A stretch of 64,000 nt of DNA. Source: Ahaetulla prasina (taxonomy: Eukaryota; Chordata; Lepidosauria; Squamata; Colubridae). The notes beneath the pieces were generated by a model, which was given only the letters and a program-made list of their open reading frames with translations, ran no database searches and was not told the DNA's origin. The translations under genes were made by a program, and so were the position numbers. The stretch covers positions 282,304,524-282,368,523 of the forward strand of contig NC_080540.1 of NCBI RefSeq assembly GCF_028640845.1. Direction: 5' to 3'. This document shows, piece by piece, positions 48,429-60,429 of this stretch; the first letter of the stretch is position 1; each line of letters starts with the position of its first letter.

Positions 48429-49350
48429 CCCTCCTGTGGTACACCCTGGGAAGCATACAAGCTTTTCCTACAACAGAGCTGGTACCTTGACAGCCAAACT
48501 ACTACTCTGTAATTGCACTGTCGTCTCCTGGCTCCTGTAACAATGCCATCCGCTAATAATAACAGCCCATCCTACCTCGCAAGATTGTAATTGTGAGGTG
48601 AGACAACTACTCATGCTGCCTTGAGGTCCTGGAGGAAACCACTGAATATAATTCTAGTAAAGAAATAAGTGAACAAAGATATAAATGCACATGTACTGAA
48701 AAAGCTAGCTCCCCTAAGGAGGTGTTCCCATCAACTTCCCTTATCTGAAAATAGTGGCAGCTGTAGAATGTCGTTGCCTGTCAATCCTGGAGCATTTTTG
48801 TGTCTGCAAGAGAAATTCAGAAAACTTAAACATTCTAATCTGATTCACAGGATATGTTTTTGAAGTGATGGAATGTCAGCCTGGAAAAGAAGGTGGAATA
48901 TTCATTAAAAGAACGGGAAAAGGTGAGTAATATCTTGGATTATTCTTTATTCTCTCATAACATCCTCCTCTGCTGCCAATATACATTAAAGGGAAAGAAA
49001 CCACCTTTCAGGGAATATGATAAATTCCAAGTTTCTCAAATCATACAAATAAAAAATCAACCTGGTGCACAGCCTGAAAAGTCCAGTGGGAAATGCAAAA
49101 GTAAATATGTGACAGAAATAATGGGAAATGAAAGACATGTGTGATAATTAAAGTGCTGTGTCACTTGAGAAAAATCTCCATGGTCTTTCTCTGACAAAGG
49201 ATTTGATCTTAACGCAGACATATTAAAAAGTTCAGATATATGTGTGAAAACCACCCACAGCAAAGACAGTTCTGCTAAAAGGCAATTGAGGAAGAAGTGG
49301 TCTCAAAAAAAAATTGCAATTATATATATATTATTGCTCCCAGAAGCACG
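48429..49350. other. Unassigned sequence
   Basis: No gene or repeat recognised. AT-rich towards 49300. Confidence 0.5.
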
Positions 49351-49406
49351 AAGCTGAAGCCTGAAGATGACACGAAGTCTCATTCGGCATCTTCAGGCTT
49401 CAGCTT
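49351..49406. repeat. Perfect 19-bp hairpin
   Basis: Arms 49351-49369 (AAGCTGAAGCCTGAAGATG) and 49388-49406 pair perfectly with an 18-nt loop. Function unknown. Confidence 0.9.
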
Positions 49407-49557
49407 ATTTGTAGAGGAACACTGACCAGGCTCAAATTGCCCAAACACATTATGTGAAGACTCAGCTCACTGGAAAAGGTTCTAATGCTGGGAAAGGTGG
49501 AAGGAAAGAGAAGGACAACAATGTGAAGGACAACAATGTGAAGAGACACAGTTATGT

Positions 49558-49857
49558 CAGTGGTGGGATTTAGCCGGTTCAGGCCAATTCAGGTAAACTG
49601 GTTGTTAAATTGCTGGCTGGTCCCATCCCGCTTCCCGGAGTCCCCATGCACCCTGTTTTGGCTCCTAGGTAAGTGCAGAGAGGCCTGCTAGGCCCAAATC
49701 AGGGTGCAGGGCCTACAGTCTGTTTTTGCTCCCAGGGGAGTGCAGGAGGCGTAGTGCTGCCTGTCACACCCCCTGGCCACGCCCACCATGGCCACGCCCA
49801 CTCAGCCGGTCATTAGGGAAGAGAACCAGTTGTTAAATTATTTTAATCCCACCACTG
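49558..49857. mobile_element. hAT MITE, 300 bp
   Basis: CAGTGGTGGGATTTAGCCGG...AATCCCACCACTG, imperfect duplication AGTTATGT/AGTTTATT. Confidence 0.78.
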
Positions 49858-49861
49858 AGTT

Positions 49862-50345
49862 TATTTATTTATTTTTATTTATTTATTTATTTTGTCACAC
49901 AGTATATATAAGCATAAGCATGAAATAATTATACAATATATAAGCATATATATAAGTATGAGTATGTAATAACTATATTAATTGGATATAACGAAAGGAA
50001 ACAATAGGACAGGAACGGTAGGCACGCTTGTGCTCTTATGCACGGCCCTTACAGACCTCTTAGAAATGGTGTGAGGTCAATAGTAGACAGCTTTTGGTTG
50101 AAGCTTTTGGGATTTTTGGAAGAGACCACAGAGTCAGGTAGTGTATTCCAAGCATTAACAACTCTGTTACTGAAGTCATGTTTCCTGCTGTCAGGATTGG
50201 AGCGGTTAACATTAAGCTTAAATCTATTGTTTGCTCGTGTATTGTTGCAATTGAAGCTGAAGTAATCTTCAACAGGAAGGACATTGTAATAGATGATTCT
50301 ATGAGTTAAACTCAGGTCATGTCGAAGGCGGCGTAGTTCTAAACA
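49862..50345 (-). mobile_element. Non-LTR retrotransposon 3' end, minus strand
   Basis: Complement matches 21905-22455 and 17930-18265, with a TTTATTTA tail at about 49862-49895. Confidence 0.7.
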
Positions 50346-50351
50346 AAGCTT

Positions 50352-50418
50352 TCCTGGCTGGGGTGTTCTGGGAGTTGAAGTCCTCCAGGCTTAAAGTTGC
50401 CAAGGTTGGAGACCCCTG
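50352..50418. mobile_element. Half of a palindromic hAT MITE
   Basis: One arm only, ending GTTGGAGACCCCTG. Confidence 0.7.
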
Positions 50419-50591
50419 CTTTAGGACAACGGCTGCTTTGCCCATTAGCTCTCTCTGGCACAGGGATTAGCAGAAGCCATCCATAAATGTGGCTATTGAA
50501 AAGTTTACCTATATCTGGAATGAATGTACTCTCAGCTATTGTCGTAAGACTTTTTCTGCTTGGTTCTCTCCTGATAAATTGGGGCTACAGC

Positions 50592-50729
50592 CAGTGGTGG
50601 GTTTCAAATAATTTAACAACCGGTTCTCTGCCCTAATGATTTCTTTCAACAACCAGTTCACCAAATTGCTCAGAAAATTAACAACCAGTTCTCCCGAAGT
50701 GGTGCAAACTGGCTGAATCCCACCACTGG
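50592..50729. mobile_element. hAT MITE, 138 bp
   Basis: CAGTGGTGGGTTTC...AATCCCACCACTG, duplication GCTACAGC/GCAACAGC. Confidence 0.82.
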
Positions 50730-50737
50730 CAACAGCT

Positions 50738-51510
50738 GTCAAAAGTCCCAGCCACACACACACCTTAAATTCTAATGGAATATTTTTTTAAACGTTTGAA
50801 TGAAATGGAATTCAGAACCGGCCATTCTGATTCCTTGCAGAGCCCATTTGCTTTGAAAAAAGCTGAGACAAGATATAGGGGAGAGGGAAATAGGGGAGAG
50901 GGAAGAGGGAATAGGGGAGAGGGAAATCCCCCTTCCTGATTCTTGCGGGTGGGGGGAAAATAAGATGACTCACCTCCCATTAAATGGCTCCCTTCTCTTT
51001 TATGCCCATTTGGTTCCCACGGAGAGTTTCATTGTCAGAGGTATCCAAGAATTGCCTGCTGCCCGCTCGCTTGTATCCAAATATTTGCACTGCTTAGACA
51101 TGAATTGCTCATTCAGCTAAATGCTCAATTGTGCCAGAACTCTTTTCATTCAAGGATAATAGGCAGGCCAGGTAGCCACAGGAGAGCTGGGAAAGAATGC
51201 CCCCAAATCAGGCATTTCCCCAATGAGCCACTGTGATTCTCTTGAGAAAAATTCAGAAGCTACCGCTGGTGCAAAATGCATCTACCAGAATGATACCTGA
51301 TGCTCAAGGACAACATTAGTGCATGTAAACAGCTAGGCTGGGGGGGCATTACAGCCACTCCCCACTCTCGTTGCGTGCTGCCCCCAGACAAGATTGCCAA
51401 GCCTGGCATGTTCAGGAAACACGCTCTTCAGATCTTTCTCACCAAACCTAGGCTGGGGGAAGAGGAAGAAATGAGTTTGTTTCACATTTTTCTGTATCAT
51501 TTTCATTGCC
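50738..51510. other. Unassigned sequence
   Basis: Has a short purine-rich tandem (GGGGAGAGGGAA-like, about 50876-50928) and otherwise nothing I recognise. Confidence 0.5.
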
Positions 51511-51519
51511 CTGGCATCC

Positions 51520-52090
51520 TTCAGCCTCAAAAGACTATGGTATCATGTTCTGGAAAGAGATCCTAAAACAGCATTTCGTATGGCTGAAAAGGCCAATTCG
51601 AGAGTGGCAATCCCTTCCACACTGAGGGCAGATACATTCTGTCCCCTGCCCAGCTCCCAGATTTCGCTGGTTCCGGGACTGCCTCTTTGCTTCAGCCTGC
51701 CGAACAAATGTCTCTTTGAATTGGAGAAGGCCACGCTGCATCTTTAGCCTCCAAGCTGAACGATCGGAGGTCAAGGTTTCCCAGTTGTTAATGTACATTC
51801 CCAGGGCCTTTAGGTCCCTCTTGAAGATATCCTTATATCGCAGCTGTGGTCTCCCTCTGAGGCGCTTTCCCTGCACGAATACTCCATACAGGAGATCTTT
51901 CGGAATCCGACCATCAGCCATTCTCACAACATGCCCAAGCCAGCATAGACGTCGCTGTTTCAGTAGTGTATACATGCTAGAAATTCCAGCACATTCCAAG
52001 ACTGCGCTATTTGGAACTTTGTCCTGCCAGGTGATGCCAAAAATGCATTGGAGACAGCGCATATGAAAGGTGTTCAATTTTCTCTCCTGC
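51520..52090 (-). mobile_element. Non-LTR retrotransposon C-terminal end, minus strand
   Basis: The 180-aa minus-strand frame at 51535-52077 carries LKQRRLCWLGHVVRMADGRI, RGRPQLRYKDIFKRDLKALG, and a cysteine-histidine cluster CPQCGRDCHSRIGLFSH, as in LINE ORF2 C-termini. The RT core is missing. Exact clade not certain. Confidence 0.75.
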
Positions 52091-52278
52091 TGTGCGTAAA
52101 GGGTCCAACAAATTCTGTATCAACATATTTAATTTTGCATTTTCAAAGCAATCCGTGAAGTAAAAAAAATTACTTTTATAAAGTGCGCTTTTCTACATTT
52201 CACCAGGTAATTTTAATAAGAATAATAAACAGACCAGCATTTGCCCCATAATACCTTAGATGTTTTTTAAAAATTGTC

Positions 52279-52281
<3 letters not shown>

Positions 52282-52317
<36 letters not shown>
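52282..52317 (+). repeat. GA microsatellite
   Basis: About 17 AG dinucleotides. Confidence 0.95.
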
Positions 52318-52319
<2 letters not shown>

Positions 52320-52478
52320 CTGGATAATGGATGTGGCAATTCCTGAAGACAGCAGAATAGAAGAGAAAGAAGTGAAAGAAAAAAAACCAAAGCAAAGATC
52401 TGCAAACAAAAGTTAGAATGAATGTGGAAAAAGAAAGCAAAAACAGTAGCAACGGTCACAGGGGCCTTGGGTGCAATC

Positions 52479-52711
52479 CAGTGGTGGAATTCAATTTTTT
52501 ACTACTGGTTCAGTGGGCATGGCTTGGTGGGTGTGGCAGGGGAAGGATACTATAAAATCCCCATTTTCTCCCAATCAGCTGGGACTCAGGAGGCAGAGAA
52601 TAGATGGGGGCGGGGCCAGTCAGAGGTAGCATTTACCGGTTCTCCGAACTACTCAAAATGTCCGCTACCAGTTCTCCAGAACTGGTCAGAACCTGCTGAA
52701 TAGCACCTCTG
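52479..52711. mobile_element. hAT MITE, 233 bp
   Basis: CAGTGGTGGAATTC...ATAGCACCTCTG with exact duplication GTGCAATC (52471-52478 and 52712-52719). Confidence 0.92.
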
Positions 52712-52944
52712 GTGCAATCCCAAAACACCTGGAACAGTACTTGAACACCATCAGCATTGACAAAAACCACCATCAGTCAATTGCAAAAGGCAGCTTTACT
52801 TGGAATAGTTTACATCCTGAGACAATGCCTCTAAAACCATCGAACAACCACATGCGCCTATCCCAGGTCCTTGGGAAGGACTCGATAGGTGGATAAAAAG
52901 GCCAAATCAAATCTGAACATCTGGTTGATTAGGCAATGAATCAT

Positions 52945-53330
52945 AAGAACAGAACAGAACAGAACAGAATAGAATAACAGAGTTGGAAGGGACCTTGGAG
53001 GTCTTCTAGTCCAACCCCTTGCTCAGGCAGGAAACGCTACACCACTTCAGACAAATGGTTATCCAACATCTTGTTTAAAACTTCCAGTGTTGGAGCATTC
53101 ACAACTTCTGGAGGCAAGCTGTTCCACTTATTAATTGTTCTAACTGTCAGAAAATTTCTCCTTAATTTCTAGGTTGCTTCTCTCCTTGATTAGTTTCCAC
53201 CCATTGCTTCTTGTCCTGCCCTCAGGTGCTTTGGAGAATAGTTTGACTCCCTCTTCTTTAGATATTGGAACACTGGTATCATGTCACCCCCTAGTCCTTA
53301 TTTTCATCAAACTAGACATACCCAAATTAT
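52945..53330 (-). mobile_element. CR1 3' end, minus strand
   Basis: AACAG/AATAG pentamers, then GGAAGGGACCTTGGAGGTCT and about 330 bp of ORF2 end read backwards. Confidence 0.9.
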
Positions 53331-53391
53331 ACTTACGTATATGAAGCTTGCAAAAATGCCTACATTCATCAAATTGCTAGCATTTCCCTTC

Positions 53392-53593
53392 CCATCCCTT
53401 CCACACTGATTGGGAGGCAGGCTAGGCCTAGCCTGGCTAATGTAGCCCAACTATTATTTAAAGCAGGGGTCTCCAACCTCGGCAACATTAAACCATCCCT
53501 TCCACGCTGATTGGGAGGCAGACTAGGCCTAGCCTGGCTAATGTAGCCCAACTATTATTTAAAGCAGGGGTCTCCAACCTCGGCAACATTAAA
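53392..53593 (+). repeat. Tandem duplication of 101 bp
   Basis: Units 53392-53492 and 53493-53593 differ at two positions. Each contains the first 28 or so bases of the hAT MITE. Confidence 0.93.
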
Positions 53594-53670
53594 CCTGGAG
53601 GACTTCAACTCCCAGAATTCTGGGAGTTGAAGTCCTCCAGGCTTAAAGTTGCTAAGATTGGAAACCCCTG
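53565..53670. mobile_element. Palindromic hAT MITE
   Basis: 106 bp, exact duplication ATTTAAAG (53557-53564 and 53671-53678). A truncated left tip from the tandem duplication starts at 53464. Confidence 0.9.
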
Positions 53671-53678
53671 ATTTAAAG

Positions 53679-54182
53679 AACACCTTCCATTATGTCTGGT
53701 TGGACAAGGAGTGCTGGAGTGGGCAGACCTGCTTAGTCAGCTAGTCTCTTTCTCCAGCTCTGTTTCTCGAAATACTATATACACAAAACATCTGTTCCTG
53801 TTTAAAATGTTGCTATTAACATGTTAATGCCCTGGGGACAGGTCACCTTAATAAATGCTTTGGCCCATAAGACTCTTGTCTTGTAAGGAATCTATTCTCT
53901 GGCAGAACAACCTGAATATTATAACCAGGAGGAGGGACTTCTTGATGGAAGTGACCCAAGTTTATTCTTTATTTCCACTTCTAAAAAGAATTTATGATGT
54001 ATTTCTATCATTTGGAGAGCTAAACTAATTAAAAATTAGGACAACCATACTTGGATAAAATATCAGGCCAAGAACAGAATAGTATCATAACACTTTAACC
54101 AATCACTTTAGAATCAAGGAATCAAAGAACAGAAGGGATCTTGAAGATCACTTCGTTTATCCTTCAGTTCTGTACAGGAACC
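53679..54182. other. Unassigned sequence
   Basis: No gene or repeat recognised. Confidence 0.5.
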
Positions 54183-54190
54183 CACTAAAT

Positions 54191-54303
54191 CAGGCGTCTC
54201 CAACCTTGGTCCCTTTAAGACTTGTGGACTCAGCTTTGCTGGCTGAGGGACTCTGGGAGTTGAAGTCCACAAGTCTTAAAGGGACCAAGGTTGGAGACTC
54301 CTG
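54191..54303. mobile_element. Palindromic hAT MITE
   Basis: CAGGCGTCTCCAACC...TTGGAGACTCCTG, duplication CACTAAAT/CACTATAT. Confidence 0.88.
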
Positions 54304-54311
54304 CACTATAT

Positions 54312-54795
54312 TACAGCATTATCCAAGAGACATTCACCATCTTCCAAGTTAATCTGTTGAACAATTCATACCATTTGGAACTGTTTTCCTGAAATCTCCT
54401 TTTCAACAGCTTCCTTGTAAGTTTTTTTTTTAAAAATATAATTTTCAAAAAACCAAAAAAGAATCTTTAAACAATAGTTTCTTGCCAACAATTTTGCAAT
54501 GGTTAAACATTTCTTACTTGTCCATTTTTTCTCCTTTATTTCAATGTATCCTTTATACATACAAGTCTAATAATTTATTTACGTATATACATATAAATAA
54601 GTGTACACAATTTCATTTCTACAAACTTCATTTTTTCTGTTTCCTCTTACTTGTTGTTACATTTCTACTCCTATATCTTCCTTATTTGAACTTTCGTTGC
54701 CTTTTATCTCTCTCCTCTAGCCATTTGTACCATTTCTTCCACACTATATAATATTCTGTTTCCTTATCAGTTTAACCTACTGCTTTTTCTAGAAC
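54312..54795. other. Unassigned AT-rich sequence
   Basis: No gene or repeat recognised. Confidence 0.5.
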
Positions 54796-54958
54796 AAGTC
54801 TGAAGCATTTTGTCTTATAACTGAATTACATGCTTGGGGACTTGAAAATAAGTTGAAGGCAATTGTTATATCTCCTAACAGGTTTCTCTTCTCCAGCTTC
54901 CAACACTGCAACTGTTCCTCATAGGTTCTTCCTTCTAGGACTCTGGCAATCTTGACTG
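54796..54958 (-). mobile_element. Old CR1 fragment, minus strand (part 1)
   Basis: The minus strand reads RVLEGRTYEEQLQCWKLEKR, CR1-like C-terminus. It continues at about 55640-55960 after the inserted microsatellite and LINE tail. Confidence 0.6.
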
Positions 54959-55310
54959 CTCCAGAAGAAGAAGAAGAAGAAGGAGAAGGAGAAGGAGAAG
55001 GAGAAGGAGAAGGAGAAGGAGAAGGAGAAGAAGAAGAAGAAGAAGAAGAAGAAGAAGAAGAAGAAGAAGAAGAAGAAGAAGAAGAAGAAGAAGAAGAAGA
55101 AGAAGAAGAAGAAGAAGAAGAAGAAGAAGAAGGAGGAGGAGGAGGAGGAGGAGGAGGAGGAGGAGGAGGAGGAGGAGGAGGAGGAGGAGGAGGAGGAAGA
55201 AGAAGAAGAAGAAGAAGAAGAAGAAGAAGAAGAAGAAGAAGAAGAAGAAGAAGAAGAAGAAGAAGAAGAAGAAGAAGAAGAAGAAGAAGAAGAAGAAGAA
55301 GAAGAAGAAT
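54959..55310 (+). repeat. GAA/GGAGAA/GGA purine microsatellite, 350 bp
   Basis: A mosaic of (GAA), (GGAGAA), (GAA), (GGA), (GAA) blocks, almost 100 percent purine on the + strand. All long frames here (Glu, Gly, Arg; Ser, Phe, Leu on the other strand) are artefacts. Confidence 0.97.
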
Positions 55311-55635
55311 AGAATTTATTGGCCCATTGTGATTGGACACATAAGGAATTTGTTTTGGTGCATATGCTCTCAGTATACATAAAAGAAAAAGAAAAAAATA
55401 CCTTCATCAAGGTACAACATTTACAACACAAATGATGGTCATAGGGTACAATTTAACCCTTAATGATAGCAACAAAAAGTTACAGTCATACAGTCATAAG
55501 TGGAAAGAGTTTGGTGATGGAAACGATGAGAAGATTAATAGTAGTATAGATTTAGTAAATAGTTTGACAGTGTTGAGGGAATTATTTGTTTAGCAGAGTG
55601 ATGGCCTTTGGGATCAGTGATCAATCGATCACTCA
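55311..55635 (-). mobile_element. Non-coding LINE-type 3' tail, minus strand
   Basis: The complement matches 27781-28023 (GATGAAGGTATTTTTTTC; TTGTGTTGTAAATGTTGTACC). It abuts the GAA array, which is its degenerate tail. Confidence 0.7.
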
Positions 55636-55639
55636 CTTA

Positions 55640-55960
55640 CTCATTCATTCATTATTTTTCACATTTCTGAACGGTCCCATCTCCCTCAAAGAAGAACTGT
55701 GGGCTGCGTTCAATAAATCCTCCTAAAATCTGGTGCATAGAACTGGATGAAGTACTTCAAATATGGTCTGACCAATGCAGAATAGAGAACAATATTCTGA
55801 TACTTCTATTGAGCAAACATGGGGTGGCATTTTTGGTGGTTGCATCACACAATTGTCTCGCTGTCTAAGTGTGATCTATCAAGACATCCAGATCTTTCTC
55901 ATGTGCTCAGGGCAGCCTCATCCGGAATTTGCCATGTGCTAGTGTTAATGTATGTGAAAC
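55640..55960 (-). mobile_element. Old CR1 fragment, minus strand (part 2)
   Basis: Contains TATGGTCTGACCAATGCAGA and AGATCTTTCTCATGTGCTCA, as in older CR1 RT C-terminal sequence read backwards. Confidence 0.6.
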
Positions 55961-57453
55961 CTATTTTAATATATATATACCATCCCCAAAATGAGATGTT
56001 TTAAAATTCTACTAAAATGTTTGCAGGGGGAAATTGAACTTGTTCCTGCTAAACCAACATCATCTTTGTTTGGTTGTGTGCAAAGAAAAGCGTTTCGGTT
56101 TTCATTTTCCACATACCGATATCTACAATTATTATTATTTTTTTGTCCACAAGATGGCACCAATAGGTTTGGGATTCTTTCACAGAAAGAGGCAAGAAAA
56201 GTACCTGAGAACTCAGACATAACCTGACATTGTTTTGGGAAGTAAAATTGGAGGAGGGAATTCTAGGTATAGTATGCAGCCTTTAATTCCAGAGTAAAAG
56301 CAGAGTATAAATTAGACCAGAGTAAAAAGTTAAAAACAGTGTCTCCTAGTCTCAGCTGCTCACCTTCCGAAATTGAGGTACATCCAGGTGCTTTTCTCAG
56401 CAAGATCAAATTGATCAGCAGATTCTGGTGAATCTTGAAGGAAACTCAATGCTGAGACAAGTCCATGGAAGATGTAGTGGTTAACAACATGAAATGCAAA
56501 AAAGAGCAACAGAACGTAAGGAGTGTGCAGGACAGCAAGATTTACTGTGCATGAATTGAGCAAGAAATTAAGGCAGAAGCATGCTTGCCTAAATAACATG
56601 GGGTGTGTCCATAGTAGCACCCCTAGCCTGTGTGGCTATGTTCACACAACACACTAAAACGTTATTTGCCAGTTGATGGCTCAGTGTATTGTGTGCCATC
56701 AATCAACTGGTTTAGCTCATTAAATCACAACGAAGCTCAGAAATTTCATGAAACCATACTCAGAGCATTAGGATTAGGACATAAGTTGTGTAAAACAATA
56801 CCAGATGTCCTTTTAAAAAAAACAACACTGTTGGAAGAAATGTCCATCTGAATTCAGTTCCAATTGGGGAGAAAGACACTGGAAACGTGGAGGCTGATTG
56901 GAAAGATGGTTCATTGGACAGGATCACATGGGTTTGAAGTCCTGGACAGCTGACTACATGGAGTGGAGAGTGAGTGTTATTTATTCCCTCTTTTGGGCCT
57001 TGCCCTTTAGCTTCCTGTTCCTGTGGCAAGGACATGTATTCTATTGGCTGATGTCAGGCTCCCATGGGGCTATGCATGGATCATAGCTAACTTTGTCTAA
57101 GCTCTCAGGTTTGGTTGAAACTTGGAGGGTGATGATGTAATGAAGAGGTTTGTGTTCTGAAGGCCAATTCCTATTATGGCTTAAGGGCTTTGTCCTGATT
57201 TGGATCTTGAGTGAGAGCTAATCCGATCACCCTGAGGCTAAAGGTCTTTTTTTTTTTTTTTTTGTAGATAGAATGGCCCAGTCTTTCTGGGGCTATTGAT
57301 AAAGGTCGGGTCTGTTTTCCAATAGCATATTTCTCCTTTTTTCATCCAGGGAAGTATAATATTCTGCCTTTTTAATATTTCCTAAAACATTTCATTCTTC
57401 TAGGAGAGGAGTGGGTGCTAACTTTCTACAACACTATACCCTTCTTCAACTTA
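55961..57453. other. Unassigned sequence
   Basis: No gene or clear repeat. Poly-T at about 57246-57263. Confidence 0.5.
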
Positions 57454-57946
57454 CTGTACTTTTCAGAGTATAAGATGCTCTGGACCATAAGACACACCTA
57501 CCCTTTTTAGGGAGGAAAACAAGAAAAAAAATCTGCCTCTGCCTCTCAGCAGTTTGCCTCCTTGCAGCAAACAGCCTGCTTTAGTTTTATTTTTGTTTTC
57601 AGCACAGCCTGATTAGCACAAGAAAAAAAAATTCTGCCTCCCAGCAATTTGCCTCGTTGCAGCAAGCAGCAGAGGCCCACGCGGCAATAGCCAATGGCAA
57701 TCTCTGCAGCCTGAAACAGCTGAGGGTCGGGAAGCCGATCCAACTGACAATCAGCTGCTTGTGCTAATCAGGCTGTGCTGAAGCTGAAACGGGCTGCTTG
57801 CTGCAAGGGGGTAAGTTACTGGGAGGCAAAAGCCAAAGGCTAGGGGCCAGCAGGTGGGCAGGCTTATTTTCGGTGTATAAGACGCACCCAAATTTTCACC
57901 CTCTTTTGGGGAGGGGGAAGTGTATCTTATACTTCTAAAAATACAG
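57454..57946. mobile_element. Tc1/mariner-like MITE
   Basis: CTGTACTTTTCAGAGTATAA...ATCTTATACTTCTAAAAATACAG (ends inverted) between TA dinucleotides. No transposase. Confidence 0.75.
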
Positions 57947-59381
57947 TAAGTGGGGAAGTGATCGTTACAACAGGGCTCTTTCTAAAACATTTGCTTTACA
58001 ATGCTGTTGTGCATGGGTCTGCCAGGAGAGACCGCCAGGGACAGCTGTTGCAAGACACAATGAGGCTTGCTTTAGTAGTGTGAAGAAGGTGCTTCCATTA
58101 TACTTCGCCTCCCTTTCCTAAAATATATATATATATATAAAATTCCAACCTGCACTCAATTCCACTTAACCCACAATTTAAAGGTGTTGGTTCAACATTT
58201 GGAGTTTTAAACTATGTTAAAAGAGATATTTGAATTACATCTCCTTCCCCCCCCCCCACTCTGTTAGTGATATAGCAAGTTCAGATAAAGTTCTGTTGGA
58301 GCTCATTCCTATGAATACGTGGAAACATCCTCTGATCTTCCCATAGTCTAACGTTATACAATCAAAATGTAGCTTTTACGCCCTTTTATAAAGAGTGATT
58401 AGTTTTCCTAGTCACTCCTTTTTATGGCACAACAGAATTGTATCTATGCTGCGTTGTTTCAGATGGAGCTACGTACTTAGAAGAGCTAAAGCTTTAACTT
58501 TAAGCCTCTTGATAATACCAAATCTCCTTTCCATAGAGAGAAGAACGATAATAGCACTGCAATCAAATCCATTCAAGCTGCTAAGCAAGACATGACGGGG
58601 GCCCTGGAAGTTGTCAAACTCTTTCCAAAGAGAGTTGATGGAATTATGCAGGGAAAAACTTAAATTTTCTGCCTAACTGAGCAAAATTCATTTATTGGTA
58701 GGATGACTTTCTAATGAAAAAAAGATTATTTTTTTAAAACTTATTCTAATATTGGGAGAGTTTCAAGACTTCAATCTTTTATTCAATAAAGGATGTGTAG
58801 GACATTAAAACATACTTAGGATTAAGAAAATGTATTGATCTTTTTTTAAATTCCACTTTTACCTCTCAAAGAATTATTTCCGAGAGAAGGCAGCCCACAA
58901 CAAGAAAAAGAAAACCAGGCTCATTACCCCAATATTAAATAAATACTGCCAGACGATGCTGAAATTTATTCAGTCTGTTATTTACAGGGATCTTTAGTCC
59001 TTACCAAAGGGGGCAGGACATCTCTAGGTCTATTAGATCTGAACTACAAAACTCCAAAATGACAGGTAGATGGCAGCAGAATCAAAATGAAAACTTAATT
59101 CTTGGTTGCAATCTAGTAGCCGTCCAGATTTTTACAGATTGGATCTGGTAAATTTTAATTAATTCTTTGCATTTTATTTCCTATAAAAGGCTGGAATTAT
59201 ATATATTCAATGCAAACAAGATTATGGTGCAAGATTATGGCGCAAATCCATTGACTTACTTCTCTATTACAGGTAAACCTGCTGGATACTACTTACTTAC
59301 TTATGTATTTACCTATTTATTTAATTTATATAGCCACTCATATCATAAGAAGTGACTCTGGGCAGTATAATAATAATAATA
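57947..59381. other. Unassigned sequence
   Basis: Short AT repeat at about 58123-58138. 58240-58700 has no repeat I can name and could hold non-coding conservation. Confidence 0.5.
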
Positions 59382-59758
59382 CAGGTAGTCCTTGACTTAC
59401 AACAGTTCATTTAGTGATGGTTCAAAGTCATTGAAAAAAGTGACTTATGACCATTTTCCACACAAGACCACTGTAGTATGTTCGTGTGAACAAAACTCAG
59501 CCGCTTGCCAACTGACTCATATTTATGACGGTTGCAGTGTCCTGGGGTCATGTGATCAGCTTTTGTGATCTTGACAAGCAAAGTCAATGGGGAAGCCAGA
59601 TACACTGAACAACTGTGTTCCTAACTTAACAACTGCAGTGATTCACTTAACAAATGTGGCAAGAAAGATCATAAAATGGGGCAAATTTCCACTTAACAAA
59701 TGTTTCACTTAGCCACAAAAATGTGGAGCTCAATTGTAGTCGTAAGTTGAAAAATACT
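59382..59758. mobile_element. Tc1/mariner-like MITE
   Basis: CAGGTAGTCCTTGACTTACA after TA; right part GTCGTAAGTTGAAAAATACT. Confidence 0.78.
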
Positions 59759-59759
59759 T

Positions 59760-60429
59760 GAACTCTTGTTGCTTTATTAACTAGAAAAATGAACAGTCAT
59801 TTTACTTTATGATAGACTTTTCCAACCTGATGCTACCTAGAAGTATCGGGCTGCAATTTCCATCATCTACAGCCAGCATATCCATTTAGCTGTGCTGGCA
59901 AAGAATAATAAGAGGTTGCGGACTAGCTGAGGAATTCTGGGAATTGAAATCTCCATATCTTCAAGCTTGAGAAACACTGAGTTGGTTAGGGATGCTCAAA
60001 TGTAGATTCCTGCATTGAACAAAGCATTGGGTTTGGTCAGTGGTCTCTTTCCAACTATGATTTATGAAATAATTAGCTCCAGGTCTCCCTGCATTTAATT
60101 TGCCCCTGCAGAGGGAAGAGGAGGGACATGAGGAAGATCATCTACCAAAACAAATGATCTGATAAGAGGTGTCTGAACTTGGCCCAAGAAAGCAACTTGA
60201 GAAAAGATCTCCAACGAGGCGTTCCCTAGTTCACACAAAGGTAAAGGGAGGGAGAGAGAAGCACATTCAGATTCCCTTACTATAGCTTTACAATAAAAAC
60301 AGCTGGTTTCCTAGTCTGGCCTACCTTGTAGAACTGATTGCCCCTCCTCCTTTAAATATTGGACACGGAGAACATCAAAACTAGAATAATGTTGGCCGTA
60401 GACAGAAACCTGTGTCCCTTTTCATCCCC
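59760..60429. other. Unassigned sequence
   Basis: A possible old hAT remnant around 59900-59980; otherwise nothing recognised. Confidence 0.45.

Noticed and set aside
54919..55431. Long open frames of poly-Glu, poly-Gly, poly-Arg, poly-Ser, poly-Phe or poly-Leu
   Set aside because: They are translations of the GAA/GGA microsatellite in different frames, with no start context or conservation.
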